Of a stretch of 57,991 nt of DNA, positions 40,785 to 48,030 are shown piece after piece (position 1 is the stretch's first letter; each line of letters starts with the position of its first letter). The position numbers and the translations under genes are program-made. Source of the stretch: Planctomycetota bacterium (lineage in GTDB: Bacteria > Planctomycetota > Phycisphaerae > Phycisphaerales > SM1A02); contig JADFIR010000017.1 in the NCBI GenBank assembly GCA_022566535.1, positions 1 through 57,991 of the forward strand, in the 5' to 3' direction. The notes beneath the pieces were generated by a model. It saw only the letters and a program-made list of their open reading frames with translations, made no database searches and had not been told where the DNA came from.

Positions 40785-42255
40785 GCGAAGTCGTCGCCCT
40801 GCGTCGCAGCACCGGCTGCGGCTTGAGGTACGTCAGCGACCGCCACAGCCACTCGAACGGGCCGATCGTGAACACGCGCAGCCACAGGACGCTCAGCACC
40901 ATCTGCATTGCGTAGATTCCTACGACCAGCGCGAGCTGCTGGGGCCGCGACACCTCGTTGAACCATCCCAAGCCCCACCAGTACATGAGGTACGTGGCGA
41001 TGATCGTCTGAAGAAGGTAGTTGCTCAGAGCGGTCCGCCCGACACAGGAGAACGCGTAGGTGAGCCGTCGCAGCAACCCCGCCTGCACGATCAGCGTGAT
41101 CGCCCCGACGTAGCCGAGGCACAGCGCCAGGCTGGAGATGTTGTGAATCACTTCGGCGCCGGCCTGCGTCCAGCCGAGTTCGTAGCCCGAAAGGTAATAC
41201 GACCACACCAGCCACAGCTCGCCGGGTACGCCGATCAGAAGCCCCAAGATACAAAACGCCCAATGCCAAGGCCGCCGTTGGGCGCTAAAGAAGTCGAACT
41301 TCATCAACGCCATGCCCAGCAGGAACATTCCGATCACGCGGAAGCCGAAGCCGCTCAGGATACCCACGAACACAAGCATCATGCCGAAAGTAACCGCGCG
41401 CATCAGCAGCGTGACCGACATCGGCCCCTCTTTGTAAGCGATGACTCCCGCTTCGACCCATGCGGGGTCGCCGGGCTGCCATGTTGACGCCTCTAGCGCA
41501 GCGACAAACCGATCCCACCGGTCGTCGGCCTCGCCTTCGTGTGAATCATCGGCTGCCGCATCCGGGGCAGTTGATTCAATCCCGACCTCAGTTGCCTCGG
41601 ACACCTCCGCCGGTTGGGTCGCCACCATGGTGGTACGCTCCATCGATCGTGACTGGTCGATGACGCCCAGCGCCACGAACACGGCGGCGGCGAGCACCGA
41701 AAGGAGCAATGCGCCGGCGAACAATCCGATCAGCGCTCGGGCCGACGCCGTTCGCAACAGCAGCGCGATAATTGCAACAACGGAATAGACGAACAGAATG
41801 TCACCGTACCACAGCAGCAGGCCGTGCGCCAGCCCGAACAGCATCAACACAAAGATTCGCCGCAAGTACAGCGGCACGAACGGCCGGCCGCGCTGCTCGG
41901 CCCGCCGCATCTGCACGACCAGTCCCATACCGAACAACAGGGAAAAGAGCGACACGAACTTGTACTCGAAGAAGGCCCGGACAATCGCGTGACTGATCTG
42001 ATCGGCTGGCGGCACATCCGCCATGGATCCAGGGTCGATTATCTTCGCCAACGGCATGGCGAAGAAGGCGATGTTCACCATGAATATGCCGAAGATCGCG
42101 AAGCCGCGCAGCACATCGAGTGTGACAATGCGCTGCGGCTCCTGTACGGGTCCGAGCGGTCGAGGGCTGACGGCGGGTGGCGGTGGCTCGGTCGGCGGGG
42201 TCAAGGCGCCGACCGTCTGCCCGGCTTGGTTATCTGGGTCCAGCTCGTCGTTCAC
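40771..42255 (-). CDS. DUF418 (YeiB-like) membrane protein
   Basis: The 494-residue protein has about ten TM helices. The DUF418 hallmarks are 'RIVTLDVLRGFAIFGIFMVN' at the start of TM1, 'FVSLFSLLFGMGLVVQM', 'HGLLLWYGDILFVYSVVAII' and the C-terminal domain 'GRTALSNYLLQTII', then 'GPFEWLWRSLTY'. A Pro-rich N-terminal tail (residues 1-40) and a ~60-residue acidic loop (about 220-270) are extra. The start is GTG with an AGGAG site. The family is proposed to transport or acylate an unknown substrate; the molecular function is not established. Confidence 0.9.
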   Translation of the reverse strand: MNDELDPDNQAGQTVGALTPPTEPPPPAVSPRPLGPVQEPQRIVTLDVLRGFAIFGIFMVNIAFFAMPLAKIIDPGSMADVPPADQISHAIVRAFFEYKFVSLFSLLFGMGLVVQMRRAEQRGRPFVPLYLRRIFVLMLFGLAHGLLLWYGDILFVYSVVAIIALLLRTASARALIGLFAGALLLSVLAAAVFVALGVIDQSRSMERTTMVATQPAEVSEATEVGIESTAPDAAADDSHEGEADDRWDRFVAALEASTWQPGDPAWVEAGVIAYKEGPMSVTLLMRAVTFGMMLVFVGILSGFGFRVIGMFLLGMALMKFDFFSAQRRPWHWAFCILGLLIGVPGELWLVWSYYLSGYELGWTQAGAEVIHNISSLALCLGYVGAITLIVQAGLLRRLTYAFSCVGRTALSNYLLQTIIATYLMYWWGLGWFNEVSRPQQLALVVGIYAMQMVLSVLWLRVFTIGPFEWLWRSLTYLKPQPVLRRRATTSPTAA

Positions 42256-42311
42256 GTCACACCTGCTCCTCGTGTTGAACGGCCTTGAGTCCCATTAGTC
42301 GGAAACCGTCT

Positions 42312-42995
42312 CTAACGATTCAACATCCACGCTAGAATCGAGGGTGTATCTGAGAGATCGTCCACGAGCAACTCGGGCTCGTGCGCGGCAAGTTCGCTTG
42401 CACAACACATCCCCGTCGCGACCGCCAGGCAACGACATCCGCTCGCCTTGGCGCAATCGATGTCGTGCAGTGTATCGCCGACGATCAGAACGTCTCGGGG
42501 CTCGATAGACTGGCCGTAGTTCGCTGCGTACTGCGTCATGGCCAGGCACGGCAGCTCACGCCGATGGGCTCCGTCGATACCCCAGACGGCAATGGCGAAC
42601 ACATCCGGATCGAGTCCAGCCGCCTTGATCTTCATTCGCCCGGTCTCGGGATAGTTGCCGGTCAACAGCCCCACCGTCACGTGATCAAGATCAGCTAGGG
42701 CATCCAATAGTCGCGCCACCCCCGGCAAGAGCGTGACCGTATGGTTTGCCCGCAGCCGCGCAGCGAAATGACGCGCATAAGCGGCGCGAAAGCGATCGTG
42801 ATGCGCGTCAGGGTCAGCCAGGCCGTTCGCTTTGGCCGCATCGGCCCAGATCAACGGGTCAATGCGCCCAGCGATCTCCACACCGTCGAAGGTGAACGCG
42901 TCGCCGAAGAGCTCCCGCGCCGCATCGAGCATGGCTTTGGAGCCCGCGCGTTGTGTGAGCAGCAGGGTCCCGTCAATGTCGAACAGGATGAGCAC
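42312..42995 (-). CDS. HAD-family phosphatase (phosphoglycolate-phosphatase-like)
   Basis: The 227-residue HAD hydrolase has motif I 'ILFDIDGTLLLT' at the N-terminus, motif II 'LLTGNYPETGRMK' (Thr), Lys in the 'AHRREL' region and motif IV 'VLIVGDTLHDIDCA'. The helical cap between motifs I and II fits the Gph/PgmB subfamily C1. The true start is the GTG at 42995: motif I begins there and TATTAT lies 6 nt upstream. The 123-codon upstream extension in the same frame runs through a palindromic repeat and the neighbouring gene and is rejected. The substrate (2-phosphoglycolate or another phosphomonoester) is uncertain. Confidence 0.85.
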   Translation of the reverse strand: MLILFDIDGTLLLTQRAGSKAMLDAARELFGDAFTFDGVEIAGRIDPLIWADAAKANGLADPDAHHDRFRAAYARHFAARLRANHTVTLLPGVARLLDALADLDHVTVGLLTGNYPETGRMKIKAAGLDPDVFAIAVWGIDGAHRRELPCLAMTQYAANYGQSIEPRDVLIVGDTLHDIDCAKASGCRCLAVATGMCCASELAAHEPELLVDDLSDTPSILAWMLNR

Positions 42996-42999
42996 GGCA

Positions 43000-43032
43000 C
43001 GATAATAGCCTCGCCCGGCAGGACGAGGGGTT
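43000..43032 (+). repeat. ATAGCC-headed repeat that supplies a -10 element
   Basis: AATAGCCTCGCCCGGCAGGA continues into CGAGGGGTT. Read on the minus strand its head is GGCTATTAT, and the TATTAT (43002-43007) is positioned as the -10 of the HAD gene. Confidence 0.65.
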
Positions 43033-43067
43033 GGCCGCTCGTCGCGCGACAGGTACCCTGATGTTCG

Positions 43068-43562
43068 ATGAGCGAGTACCCGCCTCTGTCTACAGATGAG
43101 GACGCGGACCATAACCCACAAGAGGATCCCGAGGCAACACCGGTATGCCTGGGCTGTTTGACCCCCTTCGACCGGCTGCAACACTATTGCGGCCACTGCG
43201 GAACAGTCGTCGGGCAGTTCACGCCGTACATCCCATACTTGAACATTCCCTTTAACTACAGCCTCTACGACAGGATGTGGACCAGGCTGTGGTATCCGCA
43301 GGGCGAGTCGGTAGCGCGCCGCAAGGTTTACGTGATCATGCTCATCGTCCTGGCCTTCGTTCACATCCCGTTCTGGATATTGCTCCTGGGCATTCCATTA
43401 TGGTGGCGGTATCGTCGGAAACATCCACCGCCGGGGTTCTGCGTGTGCGGTTATGATCTGCGTGGCGGGCCACACGAGCGCTGCCCCGAATGTGGAGCAT
43501 CATTGACCGGCGAGGAATCCGCGGGCTTCCGCCGCGCGGCTATTGACCACGATGACCCGTAG
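43068..43562 (+). CDS. Small membrane protein with two zinc ribbons
   Basis: The 164-residue protein has an N-terminal ribbon (CLGC...CGHC, about residues 28-50), one or two TM helices (residues ~85-112, 'VYVIMLIVLAFVHIPFWILL' hydrophobic run), then a second ribbon (CVCGYDLRG...CPECG). The C-terminal ribbon resembles that of the protein at 7747. The last ~15 residues ('ESAGFRRAAIDHDDP') are encoded by a palindromic repeat unit on the opposite strand and are probably not functional. The start follows TACCCT by about 8 nt without a ribosome site. Function unknown. Confidence 0.7.
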   Translation: MSEYPPLSTDEDADHNPQEDPEATPVCLGCLTPFDRLQHYCGHCGTVVGQFTPYIPYLNIPFNYSLYDRMWTRLWYPQGESVARRKVYVIMLIVLAFVHIPFWILLLGIPLWWRYRRKHPPPGFCVCGYDLRGGPHERCPECGASLTGEESAGFRRAAIDHDDP

Positions 43563-43602
43563 CGCGCCTCCGCAATAGCCTCGCCCGGCAGGGCGAGGGG
43601 AA
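43519..43602. repeat. Divergent pair of ATAGCC-type repeats at a gene 3' end
   Basis: A minus-strand unit (TCAATAGCCGCGCGGCGGAA, about 43521-43548) lies inside the 3' end of the upstream gene. A plus-strand unit (CAATAGCCTCGCCCGGCAGG, 43572 onwards) follows the stop codon. Confidence 0.65.
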
Positions 43603-43606
43603 CGCG

Positions 43607-43670
43607 CTACACCGTGGCGCTCACCGCAGCGCAGACCTTCTTCACCGCGTCGATCAGATCGGTTGCCGCC
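43607..43670 (-). pseudogene. Duplicated C-terminal tail of sucC
   Basis: On the minus strand this encodes ATDLIDAVKKVCAAVSATV and a TAG stop. That is nearly identical to the end of the intact SucC (ATDLTDAAKKVCAAVSVTA) 640 bp away. The similarity continues past the stop through the downstream ATAGCC repeat (43563-43606 against 44197-44245), giving a direct duplication of roughly 110 bp. The SnoaL-like gene at 43671 lies between the copies and its stop codon abuts this fragment. It has no start and is a relic. Confidence 0.8.
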
Positions 43671-44165
43671 CTATGGCGAGTCGCCCGCCTGGCGGATCAT
43701 CTTTACGACGTCCAGTGCGATCGCATTGGGAATGGGAATCGTGAGATTGTACTGGGCAATCTTCCACCCGCCGTCGATCTTGACGAGCACCCCGGTACCC
43801 CGACATTCGCCATACTTGTCGTTGTGAAGCGCTTCATCGAACCACGCCGTATTGTGATCACCGTCGAGAAAGACGTGGCGCTGACGAACGTGGTACGTCC
43901 AGCCGGTCCCAGTATCGAAGCGAGGTAGAGCGTAGGCGCGGAACTCCTCGATCGGCCAGCGTTCGGTGGCATCCGTACCGAAAAAGACCCCATCGGGAGC
44001 AAAGAGATCGAAGTAGCGCTTGCCCTGGGCCTTCGAGGCGGCCTCGTGAAGATCGTCGAGAACTCGGGCCACGGCGTCGGTGTCCTCCTCGGCTCTTGGT
44101 CCGGTTGTCATCATGGCCACAAGAGGAATGGAAGCGCCAAGCGCGATGATGAGGCATTTGATCAT
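43671..44165 (-). CDS. Exported SnoaL/NTF2-like protein
   Basis: The 164-residue protein has a signal peptide (residues 1-25, 'MIKCLIIALGASIPLVAMMT') and a TTGGAG ribosome site 8 nt before the ATG. The mature part has an NTF2-like cone fold pattern: 'VLDDLHEAASKAQGKRYFDL', 'FAPDGVFFGTDATERWPIEE' and the late strands 'GTGVLVKIDGGWKIAQYNL', typical of the SnoaL_3/DUF4440-like group. No catalytic role can be assigned. It is flanked by two copies of the sucC 3' end plus repeat, suggesting it was inserted into or duplicated around this site. Confidence 0.8.
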   Translation of the reverse strand: MIKCLIIALGASIPLVAMMTTGPRAEEDTDAVARVLDDLHEAASKAQGKRYFDLFAPDGVFFGTDATERWPIEEFRAYALPRFDTGTGWTYHVRQRHVFLDGDHNTAWFDEALHNDKYGECRGTGVLVKIDGGWKIAQYNLTIPIPNAIALDVVKMIRQAGDSP

Positions 44166-44203
44166 TGTCTAGCTCCAAGGGCAATGAATGCAACCGCGCG
44201 CCT

Positions 44204-44236
44204 CCGCAATAGCCTCGCCCGGAAGGGCGAGGGGTT
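44204..44236 (+). repeat. ATAGCC-headed repeat downstream of sucC
   Basis: CGCAATAGCCTCGCCCGGAA continues GGGCGAGGGGTTGG. It is part of the duplicated block described for the sucC tail. Confidence 0.65.
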
Positions 44237-44245
44237 GGCGCTGAA

Positions 44246-45451
44246 CTACGCCGTGACGCTCACCGCAGCGCAGACCTTTTTCGCCGCGTCGGTCAGATCG
44301 GTCGCCGCAACCATCGAGGGGATTTCGTTGCGGGCCTCGTCAAGAATCCGCCGTGCTTCCTCGACATTGGTCCCCTCCAGGCGCACCACCAACGGCACCG
44401 TGAAGCCGACTTCCTTGGCGGCGGTGACGATGGCTCGGGCAATCATGTCGCACTGCATGATGCCGCCGAAGATATTGACCAACACGCCCTGGACCTTCTC
44501 ATCGGAGAGGATGATCCGAAAGGCCTCGGTGACGGCCTCATCGGTGGCGCTCCCGCCCACATCGAGGAAGTTGGCCGGGTCGCCTCCGTGCAGCTTGATA
44601 ATGTCCATGGTGCTCATGGCCAGCCCGGCCCCGTTGACAAGGCAGCCGATGTTGCCTCCCAGAGCCACGTAGCTCAGCCCGAACGTGTTGGCTCGCAGCT
44701 CCGCGGGGTTCTCCTCAGCAGGGTCGAACATCTCGGCGATGCGCTTGCGGCGGAATAACGCGTTGTCATCGATGTTGACCTTGGCGTCGATGGCGATGAC
44801 CTGGCCGTCGGGATGTTCGCCGCTGGGCGATGTCACCACCAGCGGGTTGATCTCGACCAGGCTGGCATCGGTGTCGAGCAAGAGCTTCGCGAGCTTGAGC
44901 ATGATGCTGACCGCCTGGGAAACCTGCTTGCCCCCAAGGCCGAGGCGAAAGGCCAGCTCCCGGGCCTGATACGGCTGAAGTCCGAGCAATGGGTGCAGTT
45001 GCATCTTGTGAATCGCCTCGGGGCTGCGCTCGGCCACGGCCTCGATCTCCACCCCGCCCTGGGCCGAGGCGATCATCGTGTTGGTGTCGTGGGCGCGATC
45101 AACGGTAATCGCCAGGTAGTATTCCTTGGCGATGTCCACGCCTGCGACAACCAGCAATCGCTTGACCTCGAGCCCTGCGGGCGGGGTCTGAGGCGACACC
45201 ATTCGGTTGGAGAGCATGAACTTCGCGGCTTCGCGGGCTTGCTCGGCGGTCCTGACGAGCTTGACGAACCCGGCCTTGCCTCGCCCCCCGGCGTGAACCT
45301 GTGCCTTGATCACGACGCTGGTCGCGCCGGAGTCAAGAAGCTCCTTCGCCTGGGCCTCCGCTTCGTCAACCGTCTGAACCATGGCCCCGCGAGGAACCGG
45401 GATCCCCGATTCGGCAAGCAACTCACGGGCTTGATACTCGTGGATCTTCAT
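44246..45451 (-). CDS. sucC: Succinyl-CoA synthetase beta subunit
   Basis: The 401-residue subunit binds nucleotide and succinate; with SucD it interconverts succinyl-CoA and succinate with ATP or GTP formation in the TCA cycle. The ATP-grasp domain opens 'MKIHEYQARELLAESGIPVP' and contains 'KAQVHAGGRGKAGFVKL' and 'LVEINPLVVT'. The C-terminal ligase domain has 'GNIGCLVNGAGLAMSTMD', 'PANFLDVGGSA' and 'NIFGGIMQCD'. sucD is not adjacent. No ribosome site is obvious, and the upstream 110 bp is a repeat-rich stretch. Confidence 0.96.
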   Translation of the reverse strand: MKIHEYQARELLAESGIPVPRGAMVQTVDEAEAQAKELLDSGATSVVIKAQVHAGGRGKAGFVKLVRTAEQAREAAKFMLSNRMVSPQTPPAGLEVKRLLVVAGVDIAKEYYLAITVDRAHDTNTMIASAQGGVEIEAVAERSPEAIHKMQLHPLLGLQPYQARELAFRLGLGGKQVSQAVSIMLKLAKLLLDTDASLVEINPLVVTSPSGEHPDGQVIAIDAKVNIDDNALFRRKRIAEMFDPAEENPAELRANTFGLSYVALGGNIGCLVNGAGLAMSTMDIIKLHGGDPANFLDVGGSATDEAVTEAFRIILSDEKVQGVLVNIFGGIMQCDMIARAIVTAAKEVGFTVPLVVRLEGTNVEEARRILDEARNEIPSMVAATDLTDAAKKVCAAVSVTA

Positions 45452-45458
45452 AAGAGCA

Positions 45459-45561
45459 GGAGTCAGGATTCAGGGGTCAGGGGTTAGGAAGAAGATAGCA
45501 GGAAGTAAGCAGGCCTGTCCTTGCTGACTCCTGACTCCTCACCCCTGACTCCTGATCCCCC
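45459..45561. repeat. CTGACTCCT-type short repeats in inverted arrangement
   Basis: AGGAGTCAGGATTCAGGGGT and GTCAGGGGTTAGG (45459-45488) face CTGACTCCTGACTCCTCACC and CCTGACTCCTGATCC (45526-45560). The arms could fold into an imperfect hairpin upstream of sucC. Confidence 0.6.
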
Positions 45562-45562
45562 C

Positions 45563-46177
45563 TCACATCTCTCGATATTGGTCGATCAAGGCCTTGACCT
45601 CGTAGGGCTTGGGAATGTCCCACACTTCGATCTCAATATCGTCCTGGCCGGCGCTGGAGATGCCGATGTATCCAACCTTGAGCAGCCGCTGAAGCAACGA
45701 CTGCTTGATCTCCACGTTGCGGACATGGTCGTGCAGCACTTCAGAGGTGTATCGGCGGATGATGCCCTCGCGGCGGATGGTCCGCTTGTTGGAGATTGTC
45801 AGCTTCACCCACAGACGCGCCGTGATATACCAGATGACCCACCACATCGCCGCGGCCAGAATCATCAGCAGGCCCACCCACAGCAACCAGCTCCAGAGGC
45901 GGTCGTTGAGAGGGGTCGCCACCGCCAAGGCCGCTCCCCCCGCCAACAGCCCGGTCATCAAAAGGTATCGAAACGGATGGGCCCGAAACATCGCCGGGCG
46001 TATGACACAGATGTCCTGCTCCGGGGCGGCATCCGGCGGCAGCTCCTCACTTTGCGAGGCCTCGGCTGGCGGCACACGATTGACGTCGCCGCAATGCGGG
46101 CACGGCGCCTTGCCCCCGGCTTGCTTGGGGGAAACCTCGAACACCCGCTCGCAGTTGTCGCACTCGATTTCTATCAC
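45563..46177 (-). CDS. Membrane protein: zinc ribbon plus bacterial PH (bPH2) domain
   Basis: The 204-residue protein has an N-terminal ribbon 'ECDNCERVFEVSPKQAGGKA' with CPHC after it, two TM helices (about residues 70-90 and 95-118) and a C-terminal bPH2/YdbS-type domain. Domain markers are 'ISNKRTIRREGIIRRYTSEV', 'HDHVRNVEIKQSLLQRLLKV' and 'GYIGISSAG', which fit the bPH2 signature closely. The start is GTG at 46177 behind a GAGGG site. YdbS-type proteins are membrane-associated and of unknown function. Confidence 0.82.
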   Translation of the reverse strand: MIEIECDNCERVFEVSPKQAGGKAPCPHCGDVNRVPPAEASQSEELPPDAAPEQDICVIRPAMFRAHPFRYLLMTGLLAGGAALAVATPLNDRLWSWLLWVGLLMILAAAMWWVIWYITARLWVKLTISNKRTIRREGIIRRYTSEVLHDHVRNVEIKQSLLQRLLKVGYIGISSAGQDDIEIEVWDIPKPYEVKALIDQYREM

Positions 46178-46293
46178 GCACCCGACCCTCGGGCCGCACC
46201 ACCGGCCGACCACATCACTGTACCAACTCCCAGGCAGCAGCGGTCTATCGTGAGAGGTGCTGACCTCCCACGGCCTGTGGCATGACCGCGTGC

Positions 46294-47031
46294 TCATTCC
46301 GCCGCGCCGACAGCACCCGCAGTTGGACCCGCCTCAGCAACCCGGCTTGGTCGAACGCAAGCGGCATACCCAGCCCAAATGAACAGCAGCCCAACAAACT
46401 CGCCGACATAAAGGGCCTCGACCATACCCGCTTTGGCCATCCCGCCGCCGACGCCCGGCAACATCGCCCCAAACGCGATCAAGCCGTTGCCCACCGCCCG
46501 CGCCGCCCCTGCGGTCTTACCCGCAAATCGAACTGCGCTGAGGATCGCCCCGCCGATGAGAAACAGTGCTGCGTATCCGTTGATAAGCGGTGTCATCAAC
46601 CGCACCCACTGCCAGGCAAGAATTCCTCCGCTCGGACGGTAGGTTTCAAGAGCCTCGATGTTGACCGGTGAAAGCAAGACCAGGACAGCCATCAGGACGA
46701 TGTAAGGAACCGTCAGGGCGGTGAGGATATGGGCGGTCCTGCGCCGCAGAAGCAGATAGACGGTCCCTTGAGCCAACGGATACCCGCCAAGGAGCGCTCC
46801 TGCGATGTACCACGCCTTGGTCAGGGCGACGCTGTTGCCGGCAAGCGTGATCGCGCCTTCCAGGCCGGTGCCAAGGCCGTAGGTGAAGATCCCCCCGGCC
46901 CACCACAGCAGATGCGGGCCGCTTCGCCGCTGCACATACCGGCGCACGAGCACCACGAAGAACACCGCCGACAGCACGGTAGTCGCGATCGGCAGGAAGT
47001 GAACCGGCTCGGGTTGTGAAGCCAGCACCAT
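46294..47031 (-). CDS. Seven-TM membrane protein, unknown
   Basis: The 245-residue protein has seven predicted TM helices from residue 10 to 230 and few charged residues. Distinctive segments are 'LLWWAGGIFTYGLGTGLEG' and 'KAWYIAGALLGGYPLAQGT'. The start was placed at 'MVLASQPEPVHF', before TM1; 13 upstream in-frame codons overlap the next gene's end. I do not recognise a named family. The next gene upstream (47058) ends only 27 bp away, so the two may be co-transcribed. Confidence 0.65.
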   Translation of the reverse strand: MVLASQPEPVHFLPIATTVLSAVFFVVLVRRYVQRRSGPHLLWWAGGIFTYGLGTGLEGAITLAGNSVALTKAWYIAGALLGGYPLAQGTVYLLLRRRTAHILTALTVPYIVLMAVLVLLSPVNIEALETYRPSGGILAWQWVRLMTPLINGYAALFLIGGAILSAVRFAGKTAGAARAVGNGLIAFGAMLPGVGGGMAKAGMVEALYVGEFVGLLFIWAGYAACVRPSRVAEAGPTAGAVGAAE

Positions 47032-47057
47032 GAATGCCGATCGCCTGATGCGCGCTC

Positions 47058-47519
47058 TCAGTCTGTGCAAACAGCCCCGAAGTACTGAAGGTTCAGCGGC
47101 CCGCCGTTGAATTGAAGACCAAAGGTCTTCAAGCCGCCAAAGGCACCTTCGAAATCGCCGGTCCCGCCGGTGATCTCGTGCCTCCCAAACCAGAGGTCCA
47201 TAACCGGACCGAGCGAAACCAAGGCGATCGTGTCCGTGGTTTCGATCGAGCCGTCAGCGGTCGTGATCGTGCTCTCGGCGAACAGGACCTCGATGGCGTC
47301 GTCAATTACCACACTGTCAACAACGGTGGTGTCGAGCGTTCCCTCGAGATCGCCGCTCACCGTACCCTCAAGGGTCGTCTCAGAGGTGAATGACGCCTCG
47401 ATCACGCCCTGCACCAGGCTGCAATCGGCGGGCAGTAGGTCGCTCAGCGATTGCGTGTGGGCCATCGACGCGATGCCAACGATGGCTGCCGGGACCATGA
47501 AAAGAGAGATTCGTCGCAT
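47058..47519 (-). CDS. Small secreted beta-rich protein, unknown
   Basis: The 153-residue protein has a consensus ribosome site (AAGGAGG, 7 nt before the ATG) and a signal peptide (residues 1-23, 'AHTQS' end). The mature domain is beta-strand rich with 'VIEASFTSETTLEGTVSGDL' and 'EITGGTGDFEGAFGGLKTFG'. The second motif recalls the G-TG-F-GA-G turn of allene-oxide-cyclase/dirigent-like barrels, but the similarity is short. Two Cys (near residues 34 and 151) could form a disulfide. No function can be assigned. Confidence 0.7.
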   Translation of the reverse strand: MRRISLFMVPAAIVGIASMAHTQSLSDLLPADCSLVQGVIEASFTSETTLEGTVSGDLEGTLDTTVVDSVVIDDAIEVLFAESTITTADGSIETTDTIALVSLGPVMDLWFGRHEITGGTGDFEGAFGGLKTFGLQFNGGPLNLQYFGAVCTD

Positions 47520-48030
47520 TTCCGTTCCTCCTTGTCAATACTCTGACTTTACGAACATACTCATGATGTGGTAGCCGCTCCGGAACCGAGGCAGCCTCTC
47601 TGCCTTCGGCTCGCATGGCACAGCTCCAAGCCAGTCCTAGTCGCCCGCCCACAAGCGAGCATCGCCACCCAAAGACCATACTACACCGAGGCCCTGCCAA
47701 CCACAACAGAAATTCTCCCAAAAAGAAGGGGGAAAGGCCTCCTCATCGGTCAACCAGAGGTCTGTGTCAGCCCGCTCCTTGAGCCTCCATCCCGGCAACC
47801 GCTCACCAGGACGACAGTCGAGGCACTTCTTCACGATAGGCTCAGCTCTCCACATGACAATACAGCCAGCCTCTCTCTGGAACGCCCGAACGCAGCAACT
47901 GTGATAGCGCGATGGACCCAGGGGCGGCTGGCGAGTTTGTGTCCATCTTGCGCAGCGCGGCAAGGCGGCCCGAGTTCCCTCGCGCCGCTCTGCTTTCGGC
48001 CGCAAAACGGGTACGCCCCCAACAGCAGCA
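47520..48030. other. 511-bp stretch without a convincing gene
   Basis: No homology-bearing frame is seen on either strand. The best candidate is a ~72-codon minus-strand frame ending at 47637 (ATG about 47855, 'KKCLDCRPGERLPGWRLKER'). Its base composition at third positions is unlike real genes here and it lacks a ribosome site. The DNA is less GC-biased than its surroundings and may be decayed sequence. Confidence 0.5.

Noticed and set aside
42995..43364. N-terminal extension of the HAD phosphatase
   Set aside because: It would translate a palindromic repeat and overlap the oppositely oriented zinc-ribbon gene; the catalytic motif begins at the GTG 42995.
43563..44308. The duplicated sucC tail as a transposon target-site duplication
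   Set aside because: About 110 bp is far longer than known target duplications, the copies have diverged and no transposase is present; recombination or gene duplication fits better.
47637..47855. Small minus-strand ORF of ~72 codons
   Set aside because: No ribosome site, no -10 hexamer, atypical third-position composition and no recognisable domain.
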